Source of the DNA: an uncultured Eubacteriales bacterium
GTDB lineage: Bacteria > Bacillota > Clostridia > Oscillospirales > Acutalibacteraceae
Direction of reading: 5' to 3'
NCBI GenBank assembly: GCA_934486455.1
Contig: CAKSPR010000012.1
Location: 1 to 36,718 of the forward strand
Length of the DNA: 36,718 nucleotides
Shown here piece by piece: positions 33,558 to 36,718 of the stretch. A program made the translations under genes and the position numbers. The notes beneath the pieces are model-generated. The model ran no database searches. It was not told the DNA's origin and saw only the letters and a list, made by a program, of their open reading frames with translations. Each line of letters begins with the position of its first letter. The first letter of the stretch is position 1.

Positions 33558-33575
33558 CCAAAAACGCTTATTGAT

Positions 33576-34232
33576 TTAATCAAACATTACGCCGGGGTTG
33601 AGCTGCGACGGGGAGCGCCAGAGGATGCCGTACTCAAACAAGAACCGAGCTTTTAAACTCCAGTATTCCAGACAGAAATCCATCTGTCTGGTTTTTTCTA
33701 TCTTTTCCTCCACCTTGTCAATCACCGCAAGGTATTCCTCCGTTTTCTCAACAGGATCGTTTTTGATGAAGCCCCGTCGGTTTTCCTGCGCCGAGAGAAG
33801 CAATTCACGGATTCTTTCATCCGGCAGACTGCCGGACACGATTGCGACAAGGTCGGAGCAATCGTCAGGTTCATAATAATTTCTTGCTTTGACCGCCAAA
33901 TAAAAACAGTTTTCAAACCCTTCCATGTCCTCACTGTCATATTCTCTGAGCTTCATAAGCTCTGTATGGGCTTGAAGCTGCGGTGTGTAAAATTTCACCG
34001 ACATTCCCGCACGGCACATTTTGTCATAACATTCGGTAAGATACCAAAGCGTCGGAATGATCTCTTCCAGCGTTTCTATATCGTGATCACGGGGAGCAAG
34101 CGCAATTTGCGCCATTTCGGCAAGATAAGGACTGTCTTTATAGGTGGGCGCTGCGTGGCTGTGCTCCTTATGGCCTTCAATAATGCCGTGAAGCTTTACG
34201 ATTCTGTTTAATTCCTGCTTGGAAATGGGCAT
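33576..34232 (-). CDS. Hypothetical protein, last gene of the vWA/PP2C cluster
   Basis: A 218-residue soluble, largely helical protein (IVKLHGIIEGHKEHSHAAPTYKD, IIPTLWYLTECYDKMCRAGM, DKVEEKIEKTRQMDFCLEYW). I do not recognise the family. No signal peptide or membrane segment. The N-terminal His-rich stretch (HKEHSH) could be a metal site, which is speculation. GGGAGG stands 7 nt before the ATG. It begins 22 nt after the transglutaminase-like gene and shares its operon. Confidence 0.75.
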   Translation of the reverse strand: MPISKQELNRIVKLHGIIEGHKEHSHAAPTYKDSPYLAEMAQIALAPRDHDIETLEEIIPTLWYLTECYDKMCRAGMSVKFYTPQLQAHTELMKLREYDSEDMEGFENCFYLAVKARNYYEPDDCSDLVAIVSGSLPDERIRELLLSAQENRRGFIKNDPVEKTEEYLAVIDKVEEKIEKTRQMDFCLEYWSLKARFLFEYGILWRSPSQLNPGVMFD

Positions 34233-34254
34233 AGTATACCTCCCGTTTATAGGT

Positions 34255-35208
34255 CTATTCTGTCATAGCCTTGATAAATCCGATGATATTCTGGGCGGCG
34301 TTATAGCGAAGCATACCTATACCAAAGGAAAATTCGTCAAGGCGCTCTTTTGAAAACGGAAACAGCAGCTTGACCGAGTAGTAAGGCTCGTCCGCTCGGT
34401 CGGCTATTATTTTTCGCAGTTCGTCCTCGTCCCGCGCAATCAGTCCGTTTTTATAGAAATAGTTGATTTTATTGGGAACGCATTTCGGATAAAGCTCGGT
34501 ATCAAAGCAGTGATCGGCGGCAATGTCGGCATCGCACAGATTAAAATAATCATAAGCCGCTCCGCCGAAACGGGAATCCCAGGCTGCATCGGTATGGGCG
34601 GTTACACCTTTTATACGGGTGATATTCCAGGAATGAGGCTCCCGCCGTCCGTTTTCATGTAAAGCCTCTCCTATAACCACAATTGAGGCGATTCCAAGTC
34701 TGTCGCACAGCAGTTTATATGCCTTGGCGAATCCTTCACAAACACACCGGTTACGGAGCAGTGCACCGACCACCGAAAAGCAGTCGCTGTCAAACGGTTC
34801 CTCGGCCGTGTGAATGGTGTAAAGAAAATTATGCACCTTGAGCTGTTTTGCAAGGGGACTCATATCCGGCTTTACGCTGTTTTTTATAAATAATTCTATC
34901 CGATTTTCCACCTCTGCCCAAAGCTTCTCGGCCTCCTCTTTGGTATAGTCATACTGAAAAACAAGCTGAATGTACATGGGGGTCTGTTTGGTGATGACCC
35001 GACGGCGGTCGAGATAGAAAAAAACGGGATTGTCAAACAGTACGGCAGTCATGATCTTTTTGGTATCTACCGTAAACGCTTTGCCCATGCCGGCGTGAAT
35101 GGATAACGCAGGCTCGAAGCGAAGGAGCGCTTCGCATATCCGGTTATATAGATTTTTCTCACCGTCTGTCAGACGGGAATAATAAAACTTGGAACCGTTA
35201 TCCTTCAT
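34255..35208 (-). CDS. Transglutaminase-like (cysteine protease fold) protein
   Basis: A 317-residue protein with a transglutaminase-like core in residues 145-235: the nucleophile Cys lies in NRCVCEGFAKAYKLLCD, the His in EPHSWN and the Asp in HTDAAWDSRF, the usual Cys-His-Asp order. The first ~110 residues are a helical domain that starts MKDNGSKFYYSRLTDGEKNLYNRI, and the C-terminal part is also helical. No signal peptide, so it is cytoplasmic, unlike many transglutaminase-like envelope proteins. It may act as a peptidase, a crosslinker or a non-catalytic scaffold. GAGGTGAT precedes the ATG. It overlaps the PP2C gene by 4 nt. Confidence 0.8.
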   Translation of the reverse strand: MKDNGSKFYYSRLTDGEKNLYNRICEALLRFEPALSIHAGMGKAFTVDTKKIMTAVLFDNPVFFYLDRRRVITKQTPMYIQLVFQYDYTKEEAEKLWAEVENRIELFIKNSVKPDMSPLAKQLKVHNFLYTIHTAEEPFDSDCFSVVGALLRNRCVCEGFAKAYKLLCDRLGIASIVVIGEALHENGRREPHSWNITRIKGVTAHTDAAWDSRFGGAAYDYFNLCDADIAADHCFDTELYPKCVPNKINYFYKNGLIARDEDELRKIIADRADEPYYSVKLLFPFSKERLDEFSFGIGMLRYNAAQNIIGFIKAMTE

Positions 35209-36104
35209 GGTATCACCTCGTTTTGGGAAGCTTGCTGCGATTTTTCAAAAACCGTCGGTTTTTGACGTGCAAAATCCGTATTGACAATAATCCCTACCGA
35301 CATATCATCTCCGCTGCCTTTTTCCGAAAGGGTCGGCAAATAATCTTTTAATTGCGAGACGGCGGTTTGATCGTTTGTTTGGGCAAAAGACCTGAGGGTC
35401 AGGCGGTAAAAATCATACAGCCTCTCATCTCCGGCAAAGCAGTCGTCGATTCCGTCACTGCCGATAAATACGGCGGCGGGAAGAGCGCGTTCAAAACAAA
35501 AGCGGAACTCCTTGGCGGCATTTTCATCGCACATCGATGTGGTAACATTCAAAAAGCACTGCTCATCCCACGGAATGGGCTGTGTAAATTCACCGTCTTT
35601 TGATACGGCAACGCATTTCCCGTCGCCGATCTGCAAACCAAGCCAGAAATTCTCGGTCAGTATAACGCCGATAAGGGTCGTGCCGTATGCCGATTGCAGG
35701 CGCTGTCCCGCCTCGTATTTCCGCCGCGCCTTTTCTGACACACAGTTTAGCTCGTCCGCGCCGAAGGGATGTTCCTTTATGTCCTGTTCTACAAGCTCGT
35801 TCCAGCGGACAATAATGCTTTTGATGAGCTGCTCTATGCGAAGGGACTGCTGTTTTTGCGTGGCCGATGCCGAAAGGACGCTTATCAAATCAGGATCTTT
35901 CATACATTCGGTAAAGGCCTCTGCAGCAAAGCGACTGCCCCTGTCCGAGCGAAAATAATCAGCTCCTCCGTGACCGTCGCATACAACGGAAATTCTGCGG
36001 TCGGGCAATTCACAGCTTAAAGAAAAATCCTGACATACAGTGCCGCTTTTTATGTGGGAAGCGCCGATCACCGTCATATTAAACGCCCTGTGATCGGTCA
36101 CCAT
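35205..36104 (-). CDS. PP2C-type protein phosphatase
   Basis: A 299-residue PP2C-family Ser/Thr phosphatase. Metal-binding motifs are present: SVVCDGHGGADYF near residue 40, FIGSDGIDDCF near 213-223, and GSGDDMSVGI near 262-271. The insert after the first motif (RSDRGSRFAAEAFTECM) and GASHIKSGTVCQDFS at the start resemble PP2Cs that lie beside vWA and kinase genes. Such enzymes dephosphorylate partner proteins. The start at 36104 has GGTGA 6 nt upstream and overlaps the vWA stop by 7 nt; a shorter form from ATG 36077 is possible. The transglutaminase-like gene follows with a 4-nt overlap. Confidence 0.88.
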   Translation of the reverse strand: MVTDHRAFNMTVIGASHIKSGTVCQDFSLSCELPDRRISVVCDGHGGADYFRSDRGSRFAAEAFTECMKDPDLISVLSASATQKQQSLRIEQLIKSIIVRWNELVEQDIKEHPFGADELNCVSEKARRKYEAGQRLQSAYGTTLIGVILTENFWLGLQIGDGKCVAVSKDGEFTQPIPWDEQCFLNVTTSMCDENAAKEFRFCFERALPAAVFIGSDGIDDCFAGDERLYDFYRLTLRSFAQTNDQTAVSQLKDYLPTLSEKGSGDDMSVGIIVNTDFARQKPTVFEKSQQASQNEVIP

Positions 36105-36718
36105 TCCAGATCACCGTCATCATCCGGCTCGGCAGCTTTCACCTCGTTTATTTTGTCGATCATTTCATCCTGCTTGTTTGTCGCCTCGTCCACGCCGCCT
36201 TTACCGACTCCGCTGGACTTTGAGCCGATTTGGGACGCAGTAACCGAAACAAAGCGTATCATTTTGGAGAGCGCTTCTGGTGTATGCACCGTAAGCACAG
36301 CTTCTTTGTTGCCTGTAAATTCGGCAAGTACGGCTTTATTGGCGTCCTCGCCGATAGCAACCGCGACCTTGATGGCCTTTTTGAACCAGTTGTTTTCTTT
36401 AAGTTTTGACAGCTCGGAAGCATATTCGTCTGTCGGCTCTCCGTCTGACAGCAGGAAAATCGCGGGTGCGAAGGAACCTGCCACATCACTCATAAAGGCT
36501 TTGCGGGACAGCTTTTCATTCAGCTGTTTGCAGGCCTCGCCGAAGTCGGTGAGTCCGTCAGCCGTGAGAAAGCTCCAGGTGAAGTCCTCCGCATCCATCG
36601 GAGCGGGGGTTATCCATCTTGTGCCGCTTGAAAACTCCAGTACAGCGATTTTTATGGCTGCATCGGCATTTTCGGCGGATATTTTGCGGATTTCGGGAAT
36701 GACTTCTTCAATTGCAGA
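36098..36718 (-). CDS. TerY-like vWA domain protein (partial, runs off the window)
   Basis: The C-terminal 206 residues are present; the 5' end lies beyond position 36718, so the MIDAS DxSxS start is not seen. The visible part reads as TerY/COG4245 vWA: EEVIPEIRKISAENADA, IKIAVLEFSSGTRWITPAP, DGLTDFGEACKQLNEKLS and FLLSDGEPTDEY. A charged linker and a short tail (DDDGDLEW) end the protein. In Ter-type systems such proteins act with PP2C phosphatases and kinases in signalling. The frame is open to the edge without a stop. The gene overlaps the PP2C start by 7 nt. Confidence 0.85.
   Translation of the reverse strand, partial: SAIEEVIPEIRKISAENADAAIKIAVLEFSSGTRWITPAPMDAEDFTWSFLTADGLTDFGEACKQLNEKLSRKAFMSDVAGSFAPAIFLLSDGEPTDEYASELSKLKENNWFKKAIKVAVAIGEDANKAVLAEFTGNKEAVLTVHTPEALSKMIRFVSVTASQIGSKSSGVGKGGVDEATNKQDEMIDKINEVKAAEPDDDGDLEW

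Overview
The window looks like chromosomal DNA of an anaerobic Firmicute of the class Clostridia, most likely a gut Oscillospirales-type organism. The signs are strong AGGAGG-type ribosome binding sites, sigma-A promoters of TTGACA/TATAAT type, lipoproteins with Clostridia-style signals, dockerin-like tails on secreted enzymes, and a DUF3048 (YerB-like) lipoprotein. There are no ribosomal RNA genes, so the genus is inference only.

Left part (1-10.3 kb). A secreted SGNH/sialate-O-acetylesterase-like enzyme with a dockerin-like tail faces left. Divergent from it is a MarR regulator with a heterodimeric ABC exporter pair; one half carries Asp and Gln in place of the catalytic Glu and His. Next come a large membrane protein with a roughly 230-residue Asp/Ala-rich segment, a YitT-family membrane protein and a small DUF378 membrane protein.

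Middle part (10.3-19.8 kb). Mostly leftward genes: a low-molecular-weight phosphatase of the YwlE type overlapping RimI, a DUF3048 lipoprotein, a DUF11-repeat protein without signal peptide, a small lipoprotein, and NAD(P)HX dehydratase coupled to a small membrane protein. A rightward two-gene unit resembles a phage baseplate/tail-fibre protein plus an XhlA-like membrane protein. It ends at a strong terminator shared with a convergent EF-G-like GTPase whose G4 motif is altered.

Right-centre (20-27.2 kb). A large secreted alkaline-phosphatase-superfamily protein with LamG and dockerin-like modules is driven by a consensus promoter. A leftward OmpR-type response regulator/histidine kinase pair is divergent from a beta-helix-like lipoprotein gene that is frameshifted. 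The region between them carries four CTTTAGG-type boxes at 11-bp spacing, a likely binding array for the response regulator.

Right part (27.7-36.7 kb). An operon encodes ABC transporter, DUF1854 protein, ABC transporter; both ABC proteins have an extra N-terminal domain ending in a four-cysteine zinc ribbon. A tRNA-Leu(CAA) gene follows. After it a leftward cluster (TerY-like vWA protein, PP2C phosphatase, transglutaminase-like protein, unknown protein) runs off the window edge. It resembles the vWA/PP2C/kinase 'TerY-P' signalling modules, so a protein kinase may lie just outside. The two least understood systems here are the ABC-DUF1854-ABC cassette and this vWA/PP2C/transglutaminase cluster.
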